Source: an uncultured Clostridia bacterium
Lineage (GTDB): Bacteria > Bacillota > Clostridia > TANB77 > CAG-508
Reading direction: 5' to 3'
Length of the DNA stretch: 45,537 nucleotides
Assembly (NCBI GenBank): GCA_944393485.1
Contig: CALYAJ010000010.1
Span: 1-45,537, forward strand
In this document: piece by piece, positions 16,327 to 24,665 of the stretch
How the letters are laid out: the number at the start of each line of letters is the position of its first letter
How positions within the stretch are numbered: the first letter of the stretch is position 1
The notes under the pieces: generated by a model
Seen by the model: the letters and a program-made list of their open reading frames with translations, nothing else
Told to the model about the DNA's origin: nothing
Databases searched by the model: none
Position numbers and translations under genes: made by a program

Positions 16327-17470
16327 CTTTCACCTCCGAAATTATATCTTTTATAATTTCTTTTTGTTTTTCATCTAAATCAACATTATTTTGAGATTTG
16401 TAAAAATCTTCAAATAATTCTAGTTCACTTTTTCTTTTTACTTTTTGTAAATTTAAGTCTTGTTCTTGTCCTCCATTAATAGTCTTACTATTTCTTATTT
16501 CTATTTTTAAAGTATTTGGATATATTCTTCTAATTTGCCCTATTGCATCATATATCGTTTCTTCATTTGTAATTACTGCTTTAATATAATCATTAACATT
16601 ACCTAATTCATAATTTTCTTTTTTTAATAATTCTTCTATAGGACCTTTTATTTCTCTCATATCTCTTAGTGGTATAAGTTCTTTTAAATTGATTTCTATA
16701 TTTCCTTTTTCTTTAAAATCTATAACTGGTACAGATTTATTATGATTAATTTCAGAAAAAGAGTATTTAAGCATTGTTCCTGCATATCTTGCTTCTTTTC
16801 TTCCTATTTGTTGAGGTCTATGAACATGTCCTATTGCTACATAATCAAAATCATCAAAATTGGACACATCTACATTTTCTATTCCGCCTAATGATAAAAT
16901 TTCTGATTCTGTTCTTTCTGGCTCAATTGTTCCTGCTGTTACAAATTGATGTACCATAATTATATTTCTTTCATCTTTGTTTATTTTTTCTTTTTCGATT
17001 ATCTTATGTATTGCAGTATTATAATTATTTTCTAAATCATCTTCGAAAAAATCCTTTACTTCTATTGGTTTTACAAATGGCAACATATATATATTTATTT
17101 TTCCATAACTATCTTCTAATTCAACTTTTCTTAAATTACCATTATATTTACTTTCTATATAAAGTCCTTCATCCTCAAAAATCTTACTTCCAAAACCAAG
17201 TCTATCTTTTGAATCATGATTTCCTGAAATTATAAACACTTTTATTTTTAATTCTTTTATAAGTATTTTTAAAAAGTTATCTAATAAATTTACCGCTTCT
17301 GCAGGAGGTACACTTCTATCATATACATCTCCTGATATTAATACAATTTCTACATTTTCATTTTTTATTATTTCTATAATTTCTTTTAACATATATTCTT
17401 GGTCTTCTATTAAAGATTGTTCTTGTAATATTTTTCCTAAATGCAAATCTGCTAAATGTAAAATTTTCAT
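16313..17470 (-). CDS. sbcD: Exonuclease subunit SbcD
   Basis: The Mre11-like nuclease partner of SbcC. Phosphoesterase motifs are complete: ADLHLGK (D8, H10), SGDVYDR, SGNHDS, MVHQF and GHVHRPQ. The C-terminal part (about 275-340) is the capping domain and the acidic-basic tail would contact SbcC. Length 385 aa is normal. AAAGGAGG precedes the ATG. A strong terminator at 17512-17540 separates it from oapA upstream. Confidence 0.95.
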   Translation of the reverse strand: MKILHLADLHLGKILQEQSLIEDQEYMLKEIIEIIKNENVEIVLISGDVYDRSVPPAEAVNLLDNFLKILIKELKIKVFIISGNHDSKDRLGFGSKIFEDEGLYIESKYNGNLRKVELEDSYGKINIYMLPFVKPIEVKDFFEDDLENNYNTAIHKIIEKEKINKDERNIIMVHQFVTAGTIEPERTESEILSLGGIENVDVSNFDDFDYVAIGHVHRPQQIGRKEARYAGTMLKYSFSEINHNKSVPVIDFKEKGNIEINLKELIPLRDMREIKGPIEELLKKENYELGNVNDYIKAVITNEETIYDAIGQIRRIYPNTLKIEIRNSKTINGGQEQDLNLQKVKRKSELELFEDFYKSQNNVDLDEKQKEIIKDIISEVKDETD

Positions 17471-17511
17471 ATTTACCTCCTTTGTATTAGCATATCACAT
17501 TTTTATATAAG

Positions 17512-17540
17512 AAAAAAAGAGGTAAATAAATTTACCTCTT
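17512..17540 (-). terminator. Terminator between oapA and sbcDC
   Basis: On the minus strand AAGAGGTAAA, loop, TTTACCTCTT is followed by a run of T, so transcription of the OLE/oapA unit should end here. Confidence 0.85.
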
Positions 17541-17545
17541 AATAA

Positions 17546-18112
17546 CTATTTATTTAATTTTAATTTATTTAAAACAATACCTACACTATGTACTATTTTC
17601 GTTGCATTTTTATTTGCAACACCTTTACCTAAAGCTTTACCACCAACTGTTAATGCTGATACTAGAGCACTTATTATGAATTGTATATCAAATCTTATTC
17701 CAAATTGATCAGTTATTTTTACTGCAATTAAAGCACTTATGGCACCACTTAGTACACCACAAATATCACCAATTACGTCTGCACAAATATTTGCAACTTT
17801 TGGTGCATTTCTTATTAATTGAATTGATGCTTTAGAACCTTTTACTTTTTTTGTAGCTTTTGCATGAAATTCATGTTCATTTGCAACTGTTACAGCAACA
17901 CCAACAATATCAAAAAATATACCTACTAATATAACTAATACTAAAATTAATATAGCTGGTAATAAACTAAAATTTGATACACCATTTGCTGATATGTATG
18001 AAAATAGCATTGATAGTATAAAAGTCATTATAAATACTTTTATAAACCATTTAAATTCCGAGTTATCTTTTTTGTCCTTTTTGTCTTTTTGTTCTTTCAT
18101 TTTCTTTTTCAT
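17546..18112 (-). CDS. oapA: OLE-associated membrane protein OapA
   Basis: A small multi-helix membrane protein (188 aa). A highly charged N-terminus (KKKMKEQKDKKDKKD) is followed by four likely membrane helices (about 24-45, 50-77, 112-131 and 140-160) separated by a conserved-looking basic loop containing ANEHEFHAKATKKVKGSKA and RNAPKVANICADVIGDICG. This loop and the DUF21/CorB-like character fit OapA, the partner that anchors the OLE ribonucleoprotein to the membrane in Gram-positive bacteria. The gene is preceded by about 620 bases of non-coding, structured sequence with a good promoter, exactly the OLE-oapA arrangement. The ribosome site is AAAGGA. The assignment is from memory of the family, supported by context. 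Confidence 0.75.
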   Translation of the reverse strand: MKKKMKEQKDKKDKKDNSEFKWFIKVFIMTFILSMLFSYISANGVSNFSLLPAILILVLVILVGIFFDIVGVAVTVANEHEFHAKATKKVKGSKASIQLIRNAPKVANICADVIGDICGVLSGAISALIAVKITDQFGIRFDIQFIISALVSALTVGGKALGKGVANKNATKIVHSVGIVLNKLKLNK

Positions 18113-18120
18113 TTTCCTTT

Positions 18121-18736
18121 CTTCTTAACAAAAGTAAGGCAGAAAATTCTGCCTTATTATAATTGTTTTTAATGGTAAAAACCAAAGTAAATTTTACAGT
18201 TTAGGTCTGGTTGAATTTCTCTATTCCTCGCTTAGCATTACTGCTAGAGTCGTTTCCGTTTAAGAGGAACATCTATATATTTCAATAGACACCAGATCAC
18301 CACTTAAATCTGTACCTTAATCCTTTGGCTTCCTTGTTTCTTTATAGAAACAAACATTCTAGAAGTTTTCCTTAACATACAAATTCTCTTTACTAGTCTC
18401 TTTTGCAAATATAATTTCATAATATTAAACAAATTTATTTGGCCAAACAAATTTATTCATTTTGTATTAATCCCAATATATTCACTCAAGACAAGCTACA
18501 CTATGTATTTTGTGTCTTGGCACTCACCATAGGTTTTACTTAAGTAAATTACTTAAGCCTCCACGAAATCAGGGAGTTTTATATATGCCATTATATAATA
18601 CCCTAATTTCTTTACTCCCTAGTACCACACAAAACTGGCATTTCGCGCAATACTAAGAAACTTCAACGATGTGCTCTTTAGTGGATTTTTAGCCCCACCC
18701 TCGTAAAGTTTGTATGACTAGAATAATGCACCACTG
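18121..18736 (-). ncRNA. ole: OLE RNA (ornate large extremophilic RNA), probable
   Basis: This stretch has no reading frame of note yet carries many paired segments and unusually high GC for an intergenic region. On the minus strand these include GTGG...CCAC near the 5' end (about 18680-18700), GTGC...GCAC, paired AAGTAATT/AATTACTT-like arms near 18540-18560, a TCTTGAGTG/CACTCA region and a terminal domain TTCCTC...CTAGCagtaatGCTAAG...GAGGAA (about 18225-18275). It starts at a good promoter (18743-18771) and ends just before oapA. Known OLE RNAs are about 600 nt and lie immediately upstream of oapA. Length, position and partner fit; I have not aligned it to the consensus. The 3' end is uncertain (between about 18165 and 18121). 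Confidence 0.75.
18131..18152. other. Hairpin between OLE RNA and oapA
   Basis: AAGGCAGAA-aa-TTCTGCCTT forms a 9-bp stem. On the minus strand it is not followed by a strong T run, so it may be an RNA end or processing point rather than a full terminator. Confidence 0.5.
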
Positions 18737-18742
18737 GTATAT

Positions 18743-18771
18743 ATTATAAATGGTTTGGTTAATTATTCCAA
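18743..18771 (-). promoter_or_regulatory. Promoter for the OLE RNA/oapA unit
   Basis: Minus strand TTGGAA (18771-18766), 17 bases, TATAAT (18748-18743), start near 18736. Upstream (18845-18880) three TCTCGTTTT-like units stand in tandem. Confidence 0.75.
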
Positions 18772-18901
18772 ATTCTGATAATAACTCATTTAGTTTACTT
18801 TTGTTTTCTTTTTATTTTGGCCTTAAATATTTCTTATTTTTTATAGTTTTTCTCGTTTTATCTCGTTTTTTCTCGTTCTTTCATTACTTTGATATAAAAT
18901 T

Positions 18902-18935
18902 GGAGGTGGGAGCCTTTGCATAGCATTGGCTCCCA
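18902..18935 (-). terminator. Hairpin 3' of the YkgJ-like gene
   Basis: GGGAGCC and GGCTCCC arms with a 13-base loop containing GCAT/ATGC, GC-rich like the gene it follows. T run is weak on the minus strand. Confidence 0.55.
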
Positions 18936-18940
18936 AACTT

Positions 18941-19600
18941 TTAAATATATGATGCCCAGTGTTCTGCCTGTTCCAGACGTTCTTCTACCTCATTTTTTCC
19001 ATCAGATATTTCATAGCCATCAAACAATGCTCTAGAAATTGCTGAATACATTGCCTGATAAAACTTTGAATACGGTTTAAGCATTAAGCTTGTCATTAAA
19101 TGGTTAAACCGTTTTCTGATTTCAAATTCCTCTTCATATATAGGAATTTCTTTAAGATATTCGTTAAATGCCAAACCGGTTCCAAGTTTTGAATTATATA
19201 CGCAATGGTTTGCTTGAATTTTGCACTCGCCATATAATTCACTTCCAATAGGTACAAATGGATACATGAAACATGCCGGTGGCTTTACTTCATGAATTCT
19301 GCATTTTTGATTTTCATCAAGAAAAATGCAAGTACAGGCACTATCTCCTTTATCTTTTATAACATATCTGTAAAAGGATGGCCTGTCCGAAGGACATAAT
19401 TTATTTGCATACTCCTTCAAGAATTCATCTCCGCTTTTCATTCCTAAAAATTTTGCAATTCTTGGAATGTCCTGCGGAAATAATGTAATATCTCCTCGAT
19501 TTCGGCAACAGTCACCACATCTTTTGCACTTGAACTCTATCCGTTCCACTCCATCAATCAGTTTCATTCCCGGATAATCTGGATTTGCATATACTCTCAT
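18941..19600 (-). CDS. YkgJ-family cysteine-cluster protein (UPF0153)
   Basis: A cytoplasmic protein of the zinc/iron-chelating YkgJ family. The family cysteines are visible: FKCKRCGDCCRNRG near the N-terminus, CTCIFLDENQKCRIHEVKPPACFMYPF in the middle and C-rich positions later (GECKIQANHC), which bind a metal or Fe-S cluster. Precise reaction unknown. I chose ATG 19600 because AAGGAGG precedes it; a longer frame to 19687 has no ribosome site. GC content and codon use are higher than in native neighbours. It has its own promoter (19670-19698) and hairpin. A native homologue lies divergently at 19888. Confidence 0.85.
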   Translation of the reverse strand: MRVYANPDYPGMKLIDGVERIEFKCKRCGDCCRNRGDITLFPQDIPRIAKFLGMKSGDEFLKEYANKLCPSDRPSFYRYVIKDKGDSACTCIFLDENQKCRIHEVKPPACFMYPFVPIGSELYGECKIQANHCVYNSKLGTGLAFNEYLKEIPIYEEEFEIRKRFNHLMTSLMLKPYSKFYQAMYSAISRALFDGYEISDGKNEVEERLEQAEHWASYI

Positions 19601-19669
19601 TCTTTGTTCCTCCTTATTCTGTAAAATGCTATTTTGATTATAATAGCCATTCATATTGTTAACATAATT

Positions 19670-19698
19670 ATTATAACATATTTCCATTAATTAGTAAA
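19670..19698 (-). promoter_or_regulatory. Promoter for the minus-strand YkgJ-like gene
   Basis: Minus strand TTTACT (19698-19693), 17 bases, TATAAT (19675-19670). Confidence 0.65.
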
Positions 19699-19791
19699 TA
19701 AATTATTAATATTCTTGTATTTAATTGTATTTGCAAGTATTAATTTAAGTTGAATCATTGGATATATGTCATTTATATTGCAAAAAAACAA

Positions 19792-19834
19792 TTGTAATAT
19801 AAAAATATAATGATATAATAGTAGTCATATTACA
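19792..19834 (+). promoter_or_regulatory. Promoter and possible operator for the plus-strand YkgJ-like gene
   Basis: TTGTAA (19792-19797), 16 bases, TATAAT (19814-19819). An inverted repeat, TGTAATAT (19793-19800) and ATATTACA (19827-19834), brackets the -35/-10 core and could bind a repressor. Confidence 0.6.
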
Positions 19835-19887
19835 GTAACAAAGAAAGGGCTAAATATAATCAAATTTAGCAAAAGGATTATTTTTAT

Positions 19888-20499
19888 ATGGTAGACCGTA
19901 TAAATGTAACAAAGGTTAGCTTTAAATGTAATAATTGCGGTAAATGTTGCCGTTTAAGAGGAGATATTGTATTATATCCAATGGATATAATACGGATAAG
20001 TAATTTTTTAAATATTTCTTGCAAAGATTTTTTAGAGAAGTATACAATAACTTTAGAAAATTCTACTATTTTAAGTCAAATCGTAATAAAGTCTAAAAAT
20101 GATAAATTTTTAACTTGTGTTTTTTTAAATAAGAAAAATATGTGCAGAATATATGAAGTAAGACCTATAGCTTGTTCAAATTTTCCATTTCTAATATTAA
20201 ATGAAAATACTTATTTAGTACAAATGGTACCTTGTGTACAAGATTTTAATAATGGATCTAAAGTTATAGATTTTTTAATGCAAAATCCACGTTTTCTATC
20301 AGAAAAAAAACTAAGAAGAGAACTTGATGAATTAATTTCTCTAGTTAATAAAAAATGTGAAAACTTAGAATGGTGCAAGAAAATAATTTTTAAATTTCTT
20401 TATCTTGGATACAATTCCAAAAAAGATGTAGTATCGCAAGTAAAGAGAAGAATCACTCTTATAAAAGTTTTAATAAAGCTATCTGTAGTTGTTACTTAA
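19888..20499 (+). CDS. YkgJ-family cysteine-cluster protein (UPF0153), native version
   Basis: A homologue of the 18941 protein with the same cysteine layout: FKCNNCGKCCRLRGDI near residue 12-27, then TCVFLNKKNMCRIYEVRPIACSNFPF and a later VPCVQDF. It aligns with the other copy through RGDIxLxPxDIxRIxxFL, and in that block the Arg is encoded by CGG, which shows CGG is read as Arg here. The codon use is AT-rich like the rest of the genome. AAAGGA precedes the ATG at slightly long spacing. Metal or Fe-S binding is expected; function unknown. Confidence 0.85.
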   Translation: MVDRINVTKVSFKCNNCGKCCRLRGDIVLYPMDIIRISNFLNISCKDFLEKYTITLENSTILSQIVIKSKNDKFLTCVFLNKKNMCRIYEVRPIACSNFPFLILNENTYLVQMVPCVQDFNNGSKVIDFLMQNPRFLSEKKLRRELDELISLVNKKCENLEWCKKIIFKFLYLGYNSKKDVVSQVKRRITLIKVLIKLSVVVT

Positions 20500-20554
20500 C
20501 TAAAGACAATTAAACAACCATCGGAATATGCTATTTCGTTTGGTTGTCTTAATC

Positions 20555-20590
20555 AAAAAAACGGCAAGTTTTATATCCTTGCCGTTTTTT
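20555..20590. terminator. Bidirectional terminator
   Basis: AAAAACGGCAAG (to 20568) pairs with CTTGCCGTTTTTT (20578-20590). It overlaps the stop codon of the minus-strand membrane protein and closes the plus-strand gene too. Confidence 0.85.
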
Positions 20591-21011
20591 CCTTGATAAA
20601 ACTAATAAGCATTGAAATAAGCATTCCACCACTGAGAATACAACAAATGTTTATTAGCGTTCTTAATGCTTTAGGATTACTTCCATCAGCATGCAAATCT
20701 AGAACCGCATATGTGGTAGGATCTAGCTTGCAAATAGAGATATTGTTATCAATATCTGTTATTGTCAAAACCAAAGAATCGTCTTCATCCCTTGACAACT
20801 GGTATGTTTTCACATACTCTTTGTTATCAGGCGGTAACAACTCTCCGGCTTTCTGAATTTGCAGAGCAAATTCAGTTGCTTTGTCATCCTTTAATTCGTA
20901 AATCTTGTCGCCCTTTATAACATTATCTACTAGGGCAATCAAAGAAATTACGAATACCAGTATAATTACTGGCAGCGATACCTTGTTCCTAATACTAGTC
21001 CGATTTCTCAT
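20571..21011 (-). CDS. Two-helix membrane protein, 146 aa, GC-rich cassette
   Basis: Membrane helices lie at about 13-28 and 117-137; the region between (about 90 residues) would be outside the membrane and contains charged strands (TYQLSRDEDDSLVLTITDIDNN). The fold resembles small extracytoplasmic domains but I cannot name it. AAGGAGG precedes the ATG. Codon use and GC are higher than native neighbours. TTGACA and TATAAT occur upstream but only 9 bases apart, so the promoter is not resolved. Terminator arms overlap the stop codon. Confidence 0.75.
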   Translation of the reverse strand: MRNRTSIRNKVSLPVIILVFVISLIALVDNVIKGDKIYELKDDKATEFALQIQKAGELLPPDNKEYVKTYQLSRDEDDSLVLTITDIDNNISICKLDPTTYAVLDLHADGSNPKALRTLINICCILSGGMLISMLISFIKEKTARI

Positions 21012-21122
21012 CGAAACTCCTCCTTTTGAGTTTTTTGAATTGGCTTAAATTATTATTTTGCCTTAGTTTACAAGTTGCTTCGACAAATTATATCATAATT
21101 ATGTCAATTTGTATATGAATAT

Positions 21123-22385
21123 TTAAATTTTTATTTGTATTGTTAAACCTTTTGGCTCAGTTTTTATAGCCTTTATTGTTCCATCATGCATTTTTACAAT
21201 AGTCTGAGCAATAGATAATCCCTGTCCTGTTCCTCCAGTTTCTTTAGAGCGAGCTTTATCTGCTCTGTAAAATCTATCAAAAATATAATTTATATCTTTT
21301 TCGTCAACACCTATTCCTGTGTCTACTATTTCAATTAAGCATTTTCTATCTTTTACAGATGTCTTTATTTCTATTTTATCGTTTTCAGCTGTATATTTTA
21401 TAGCATTATACAAAATAATAATCAGTAACTCTGTTAGTTTATTCCTATTTCCTTTAATAGTTTTTTTGTAATTTAAGTCTAAATTAAATTGTTTATTTTG
21501 AAGATTCGCTAAATCTTTATATGGAGATATTACATCATTAATTAAATTATCTATATTAATATCTTCTTTTTCTATTTTATAAATTCCTTCATCTGCTCTT
21601 GCTAAATCCATTAATTCTTTTATCATTTTTGTAAGTCTTCTAGTTTCTTTTAAAGTTAAATTTATGTCTTCAGATCTATCTATTATTTTTTCATTAGGAT
21701 TTTTTAGTAATAATTCTTGTTTTGCTTGAATAATAGTAAGTGGTGTCCTTAGTTCATGTGAAGCATTTTGTACAAATTCTGTTTGTTTGTTATACATTTC
21801 AATTATAGGTTTAATATTCCTTTTAGATAAAATATAACTTACAACTATAGAAATTAAAATTAAAATAACTGTAGCTAAAATAAGAATATTTGCAATATTA
21901 TCCATTGTATTAGTTTCAGCATCTATATTCATTAATATTTGCATATACATTGTTGTTCCATCTGCATCAATTTTTATATTAATTGCTCTATAATTATAAA
22001 TTCCATTAATTTTTAAGTTATATATATTATTCAAATTACTACTGTCGAATTTTATATCATCAGAAAAGTCTGCTAAGTTTCCAAGTCTTGCAGTATCTTG
22101 TATTTTTCCATTTTCATCCCTTACAATATTTATGATTCTTGGACTTACTTCATCTTCTCTCCTATCAATTTGTCTATCTTCTCTAGGTTCTCTTTCTTCT
22201 TGTCTAAGTCCATCTGAAAATATTTTTTCTGAATTTTTTAATTGTTCATCTACATCTTTTAATAATGAAGTGGTTACTTGGTTATATATTATAATGTCAA
22301 AAAGCAATAGTATAATTGTAAATATTAGAAAATTTATAAATGTGTTTTTTAATAAATTCTTTTTTATATTTTTTTCTTGTTCCAT
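21123..22385 (-). CDS. Sensor histidine kinase
   Basis: A membrane histidine kinase that would phosphorylate the adjacent OmpR-type regulator. Helices at about 15-35 and 165-188 flank an extracytoplasmic sensor segment with a very charged stretch (about 60-78, EREPREDRQIDRRED). The H-box NASHELRTPL is near residue 208, followed by N-box (YNAIKYT), G1 (DTGIGVD), F and G2 (GGTGQGLSIA) boxes. It is the last gene of the exporter operon, 10 bases after the regulator. The charged, acidic sensor loop could sense cationic ligands such as peptides or metals; that is inference. Confidence 0.9.
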   Translation of the reverse strand: MEQEKNIKKNLLKNTFINFLIFTIILLLFDIIIYNQVTTSLLKDVDEQLKNSEKIFSDGLRQEEREPREDRQIDRREDEVSPRIINIVRDENGKIQDTARLGNLADFSDDIKFDSSNLNNIYNLKINGIYNYRAINIKIDADGTTMYMQILMNIDAETNTMDNIANILILATVILILISIVVSYILSKRNIKPIIEMYNKQTEFVQNASHELRTPLTIIQAKQELLLKNPNEKIIDRSEDINLTLKETRRLTKMIKELMDLARADEGIYKIEKEDINIDNLINDVISPYKDLANLQNKQFNLDLNYKKTIKGNRNKLTELLIIILYNAIKYTAENDKIEIKTSVKDRKCLIEIVDTGIGVDEKDINYIFDRFYRADKARSKETGGTGQGLSIAQTIVKMHDGTIKAIKTEPKGLTIQIKI

Positions 22386-22395
22386 ACTATTTCTC

Positions 22396-23064
22396 CTAAT
22401 CCACTAACATATATCCAACACCACGAATTGTTTTTAAGTATTTATCATAATCATATTTCTTTAAAATTCTTCTTAACCCACTAGTATATACTTCTACAAC
22501 ATTTGTAGTTGTTTCAGAATTAAAGCCCCATATTTTATCAAATATTTGCTCTTTGGTTATGATTTTGTTCTTATAATTAATTAAATATTCTAATATTTCA
22601 AATTGTTTTCCCTGCAAAATAATTTCTTCACCATTTATTGTTACATTTCTACTATTTAAATTCATTTCTAAATTTTTAAATTTCAGATTGTTTAATGTAT
22701 AATTTCCATTTGTCCTTCTGATTATTGCATCAATTCTTGCCAATAATTCTTCACTTTCAAATGGTTTAACTAAATAGTCATCAGCTCCTATTTTTAAACC
22801 TTTAACTTTGTCATTAATATCATCTCTTGCAGTTAAAATCAAAACAGGCGTAAATATTTTATAGCTTCTAAGTTTATTTAATACTTCATAACCATTCATC
22901 TCTGGTAGCATTAAATCTAAAATAATTAAATCATAAATATTTAATTTAGCAGAAAATAGCCCACTTTCGCCATCATATTCTTGGCTTACTTCATATTCAT
23001 CTTGAATAACTTGCTTTATTGTTTCTGATAATATTTTATCATCTTCTATAATTAGAATTTTCAT
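22396..23064 (-). CDS. OmpR-family response regulator
   Basis: A two-domain transcription regulator, 222 aa. Receiver domain with acidic pocket EDD (7-9), phosphoacceptor Asp50 in LILDLMLP and conserved Lys in LVKPF; C-terminal winged helix (about 125-222) with NVVEVYTSGLRRILKK recognition helix. It lies between the adaptor gene and its kinase. An 11-base direct repeat in the -35 region of the operon's promoter (27774-27791) is a good candidate site for it, implying positive autoregulation. Confidence 0.92.
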   Translation of the reverse strand: MKILIIEDDKILSETIKQVIQDEYEVSQEYDGESGLFSAKLNIYDLIILDLMLPEMNGYEVLNKLRSYKIFTPVLILTARDDINDKVKGLKIGADDYLVKPFESEELLARIDAIIRRTNGNYTLNNLKFKNLEMNLNSRNVTINGEEIILQGKQFEILEYLINYKNKIITKEQIFDKIWGFNSETTTNVVEVYTSGLRRILKKYDYDKYLKTIRGVGYMLVD

Positions 23065-23081
23065 TATTTCACCTACTAATT

Positions 23082-23702
23082 TTATATTTTTACCGTAGCA
23101 GACATTCCTATTTTTATATTTGATGTATTTTCAAATTCTACTGATATAGTAAAATTTCCATTACTTGCAGTACTACTTATATTAGTTATATTACCCGTTA
23201 TTTCTTCTTCTGTAGATGTAATTGATATTGTAGCAGGCATTCCAATATTAATTTGATCTATAATATCTTCACTTGCATTAACAGTTACTAATAATCTATT
23301 TGTTGAAGAAATATTTATATAATTGTCGTTTTTACATTGACCTTCAAGCTCTGGAATATTTAACTCATTAATAACACAATCATATGGAGCTGTCAAATAG
23401 TTACCATTAGTATATTTTAATATTTTATCACCTTTAGCTATTGTTTCATTTTCTGTTACATATATCTCTTCTAAATAGTATGTAGCATGTAAAGAAATAT
23501 CTTCTGTTAATGCTGATTGTATTTGAGCTTTTGTGGAAATTATAGTGGCATTTTCGTTTGAAATACTATTTTGATTGCTAAGTCCTTCCCTAGAGAAATT
23601 ATTATTTACTTGTGTTCCACTACTATATTTAAATAACATTATTATTAAAATAATTACTAATAAAACAATTATAATTATTTTTATCTTATTTCCTTTATTC
23701 AC
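23082..23702 (-). CDS. HlyD-like membrane fusion (adaptor) protein, short
   Basis: A periplasmic-adaptor-like protein with one N-terminal membrane helix (about 6-26) and a barrel-sandwich half with KILKYTNGNYLTAPYDCVINEL, closely matching the same segment of the 26502 protein, followed by beta-barrel strands (IGMPATISITSTEEEITGNI). Start is GTG at 23702 with AAGGAG upstream; it overlaps nothing and begins one base after the stop of the pseudogene. A 674-base frame starting at an ATG further upstream reads through the previous gene in another frame and is not used. Probably a second adaptor for the same ABC exporter. Confidence 0.75.
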   Translation of the reverse strand: MNKGNKIKIIIIVLLVIILIIMLFKYSSGTQVNNNFSREGLSNQNSISNENATIISTKAQIQSALTEDISLHATYYLEEIYVTENETIAKGDKILKYTNGNYLTAPYDCVINELNIPELEGQCKNDNYINISSTNRLLVTVNASEDIIDQINIGMPATISITSTEEEITGNITNISSTASNGNFTISVEFENTSNIKIGMSATVKI

Positions 23703-23703
23703 T

Positions 23704-24653
23704 TTATTCTCCTTCTTGTCTTGTAACATATATTCTGTAATTTCTAACACTTCCATCTTCCGCAGTTACAGTTATTAAAATTTTATTTGTACCTACTTTT
23801 AGATTTTCAGTTCCATATATTTTTACTGTTGCATTTTCATTTTCTGCAGTTGCTTTTGCAGTTAGGTCTTATACATCATTTGCTACAGTTATAAAATATG
23901 TTTCATTCTCTTTATTAAAACTTTCTGTAAAGTCATATCCTTCTACATATAAATTTGATAAATAATTATTGCTTGATCCATTATATGTTACTGTTTCTAT
24001 ATTCTTATTTGAGCCGTTCGAAAAACTTGCTGATGCTGTTTTCATACTTGAGCTCTGAAATTCTTGAGATTGATCCATTTGCGCCATACTTTTATTTGAA
24101 TTATTATTCATTGTTTTATCAGTATTATTTGTTTCTAAAATATCTTTATTTTCATCTTTATTCTCTTGTTTTTCATCTATTTTATTTACTTCTTCATTAT
24201 CTTCTTCTAATTTTTCTTCATCTTTATTTACAACTTTTATTTCTATTTTTGAATTAATTTCTTCATTTACATCTTCATTATTTTGTATTATAGCTTCAAA
24301 AGTAATGATATCACCTTCGCAAAAGTATCTGGAATATTATATGATAAAGTTAAATCTTTTAAATTAGTAGTTTCTTTATCTATATTTATTTGAATATTCT
24401 CTGAACTTTTTTCTATGTTTATATCTTCAGATTCTTCTATTTGTGTCATATCTAAATTTGATGAAATAGTTACTAAAAAATTCGTATATTCTATTTTTTC
24501 TATATTTAATACTAATTCTATATTTTCTCCAACACTTACTTCAGAATTTTTTGCATAGATAATATCCTTTTCACCATCATTTGCATATACAAATGTTATT
24601 CCAAAAAATAATATTATAATCAATATACCACTAATTATTTTTATATTTTTCAT
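23704..24653 (-). pseudogene. Secreted cadherin-like beta-sandwich protein, interrupted
   Basis: Starts well: AGGAGGG before ATG 24653, a signal peptide (1-24) and a beta domain. At 24314-24315 a single base appears missing (GCG AAG GTG where the next frame gives AAG GGT GAT), ending the first frame at 24288. In the -1 frame coding continues (acidic Lys/Glu/Asn-rich linker, then an Asn/Ser-rich linker) until an in-frame TAA at 23869, after which the same frame stays open (DLTAKATAENENATVKIYG...) to 23704. The end, with VEGYDFTESFNKENETYFITV and GTNKILITVTAEDGSVRNYRIYV, is a Cadherin-like beta-sandwich domain. One frameshift and one stop: decayed gene or sequencing faults. Confidence 0.75.
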
Positions 24654-24665
24654 AAAACCCTCCTA

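Noticed and set aside
18121..18736. tmRNA, RNase P RNA or group II intron in the gene-free region
   Set aside because: I could not find the tRNA-like ends and tag frame of tmRNA, the conserved RNase P core or intron domain V; position before oapA favours OLE.
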